A stretch of DNA of 64,000 bases from Astropecten irregularis (taxonomy: Eukaryota; Echinodermata; Asteroidea; Paxillosida; Astropectinidae). The stretch is from positions 25,533,764 through 25,597,763 of the forward strand of contig OZ020248.1 of assembly GCA_963971285.1 (NCBI GenBank), given 5' to 3'. A model generated the notes under the pieces. That model did no database searches and had not been told where the DNA came from. It saw nothing but the letters and a program-made list of their open reading frames with translations. Position numbers and translations under genes: made by a program. Below, one piece after another: positions 35,050 to 64,000 of this stretch; the stretch's first letter is position 1, and each line of letters begins with the position of its first letter.

Positions 35050-37326
35050 GTAATATCATAATGTTATAAGAACACAATTCACGAGAACGTCATTTGTAAT
35101 ACAATATTTATTTAAAACCGGCAATTAAAAAATGTATAAATGTGTAAAATATTGCAAATGTTTTTTCAACATTGCTATCACAAAGATGTTTAAACTAAAA
35201 ATAAAAAAGTGTATAAATGCAACGGAATAAAGATACTGGGCTTACAGATATATAACTGTTTCTTTAAAACTGAGTTTTTACTTAAAATTGGTTGGCAACT
35301 TTAATATGAAGTCGCCTTTGTATTATGTATTAACTTCTATGACGATTAAGGCAAAGTCAGCTACCTATCGGTCTGTAGACATTGAAAGAAAATATTCATA
35401 TTTGCTGCAAGATGTCTCATGTTGTCAATTAATTTCATCTCATTTTAAACCAAAGGTTATAATTGTGCTATGCCCTTCCAATGGGAAAAGCAAAACCAAA
35501 GAATATTGATAAACTTGTCAAATTTCTGTTCAGTCATTATGAAGTGCCTGGGCTCTTGGGCTTCTATAATCCCATGCCTTAAACTATCAACTTCAAGCCC
35601 CTGCTGTGTCCCGGATCATAGTTGGCACTAACCTGATTAACAAATTGAGCCCACAATGATCATGGACAGTATCTAGAAGCCAAACTTGATTGATTTTGAG
35701 CATCTCTATTGTAGTCAAGTTCAATGCTGGCTGACAAGAGGCTGAAATGTAGGGCCTGGCCAGGCTTTTCAAAGGCTTGGCCTGTCCAGCATTAGAGTTG
35801 CTAACCCTAGTATTCTACTTATTTCACAATCGGCCTTGCTGAAACTGATATAACCACTTTGAGTAAGATAGCTGGCTGCATATTTTGGCTTTGGCAGTCT
35901 GGGAATACATTTAACAGAGTTCAGTAAACGGAACCTTAGGCATAGAAAATGATAGCCGTTATGCAGCAATTTAAGCAGTTTTTCAGACCTGCTGAAATCA
36001 TGTTCTTTATACTTTAAACAAACAAAGGAACAGAGTGCATCAGATCAAACCTAGTACAGTTGCTGAAATGCTGCTCTGGCCATGCAATATTTTACTCTAA
36101 AACTGAAATTCTTCTCAAAACAGAACACAAACCAAATGCTGGACAAAGGCGAACATTTAAAATTAGATTTAGACATAATGTCAAACTTCAGTAATAAACT
36201 CATTTCTTGGTCTACTTACAAAAATGATATCGGTGTAAATAACTAAACTCCTCTGCATTTGACTTTCGATATCAATTGTGCTTTATGTCCGTAACCTACC
36301 GGCTGGAATTAGGGGTTCTTCCTCGTTTTAACTGACATTTAAGGGGAGATTTCAGCCTTGCATTTCATTTAATAGACAAGTATCATTGCCTGAAAATAGC
36401 TGGTGAACTTGCCACTCATTTAAGTTGCCAATTTGCAATTGGGCTAAACTTGATTAAGCATCATCCCTACCGTATGCCTTCCAAATTAAAAACAAAAACA
36501 ATAAAAAAGATATACTTCACATAATGTATACATTCTTGGGTTGCCAATCCTCCAATTAAAATATACTAATCCATCACATAGAGAAAACACCAATACATGG
36601 ATAACATAAAAATAATAATAATGATTATAAATGTACGTTCAACGTCAACATGTAAATATGTAAAATAAAACACACTTTAATGTTTATGAAAAACTAAATA
36701 CAAAACAAATAACTACTTTCGGTAAATAATATTTCAATCTGTATCAAATTTCAAGGAAATTTCTTAAAGAAACGCAACATCAAAATCATGTTTATGGAGA
36801 ATCATATTGTAAAATCGTTACCATAAAAATGCCAATATTTCTGGTGAATTCATGTCATATTTGATCACCAATACATTAACCTGTCCACATAACGTTTTTT
36901 GAAAAGGACTCAAACAACTAAAATTATACAAATTATATGAAAGACTATGACATAAAACAACACTCGGAAATATTTCCTAGAGGTAAATTCGAATTTATAA
37001 CATACTCATGATATATAAAAATGCAAATAAAAAAATTACTCTCATCTTCAAAAATCTGTAAAATTGGGGATAAAAACAATTTTACAGAGTTAAGCGGGCG
37101 CACAAAAGCGTCAAAGTACAATATTTCAAAACAATATCTGGTTTTCTTTCCGCAATTAAAAGGGAATAGTCCATAGGAGTTTTTGGCAGAGCGATGCAGT
37201 TCCCAGCTTCAAATGCATATCCACGACAAATAAAAAAGCAACCAAAAATGGCATTTTGAATAATTTGTTATAATACATTGCTGTTTTTGTTTGGCTGTCG
37301 GGGTGTTTGTTTGGTTGTTTTGTCAC
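35050..37326 (-). other. AT-rich flank, probable 3' UTR of the EGF/CUB gene
   Basis: There is no coding signal. The terminal coding exon ends at 37327 on the minus strand, so this DNA lies immediately 3' of it. A TTTATT (AATAAA on the minus strand) near 35106 is a possible poly(A) signal. It contains the repeat at 35530-35795. Confidence 0.35.
35530..35795. repeat. GCCTGGCCAGGC dispersed repeat, copy 1
   Basis: It shares GCCTGGCCAGGCTTT, TGATTGATTTT-RAGCA and ACAAATTGAG blocks in order with 59970-60265, and the end motif with 56215-56545. Confidence 0.6.

Positions 37327-64000
<26,674 letters not shown>

Overview
The window is a piece of animal (metazoan) nuclear genome. It has spliced genes with GT-AG introns, dense inverted-repeat transposon relics (MITEs), tRNA-derived SINEs, and no operon-like packing. 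The EGF/CUB gene content and the style of the repeats suggest a marine deuterostome, probably an echinoderm. That is an inference from the overall look; no sequence in the window settles the species.

Layout. (1) 88-2669, + strand: the last four coding exons of a group VI calcium-independent phospholipase A2 (PLA2G6-like), with transposon relics in its introns. (2) 2670-8200: 3' flank and intergenic DNA with a 12-bp minisatellite, a first diverged set of GGTACC-centred palindromes (5.2-6.0 kb) and an hAT-type MITE with an 8-bp target duplication. (3) 8.2-15.4 kb, + strand: a roughly 2.94-kb tandem segmental duplication holding exon-like, partly decayed segments, followed by two better-supported coding exons ending at 15411. 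I could not assign this gene. (4) 15.6-34.7 kb: the most unusual part. Palindrome-bearing modules first appear as diverged copies (15.6-17.4 kb). They then form a composite array (17.56-34.69 kb) in which 11 blocks of a 35-bp satellite (about 334 units) alternate with palindromic spacers whose lengths fall on a ladder of about 331 + n x 198 bp. (5) 34.7-37.3 kb: AT-rich DNA, probably 3' UTR or flank of the next gene. (6) 37327-64000, - strand: the 3' part of a very large single-pass membrane protein gene. I can place 43 exons: 40 complete EGF repeats (almost all on separate 114-bp phase 1-1 exons), one 72-bp half-EGF exon, one CUB exon, and a terminal exon with the transmembrane helix and a 14-residue tail. 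The gene continues beyond 64000.

The EGF gene is still growing by tandem duplication at its upstream end. A four-exon block of about 976 bp is repeated three times with its introns, and a fourth copy appears to start at the window edge. The protein would be an extracellular EGF rod with Notch-type O-fucose and O-glucose consensus sites, one CUB domain near the membrane, and almost no cytoplasmic tail. That is close to sea-urchin fibropellins in domain content but membrane anchored.

The strongest candidate for something undescribed is the composite satellite/palindrome array. All 11 satellite blocks begin next to a CTTGCCG half-palindrome, and the ten that end inside the composite stop next to CGGCAAG. 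End units are conserved, the blocks have a fixed polarity, and spacers change in whole modules.
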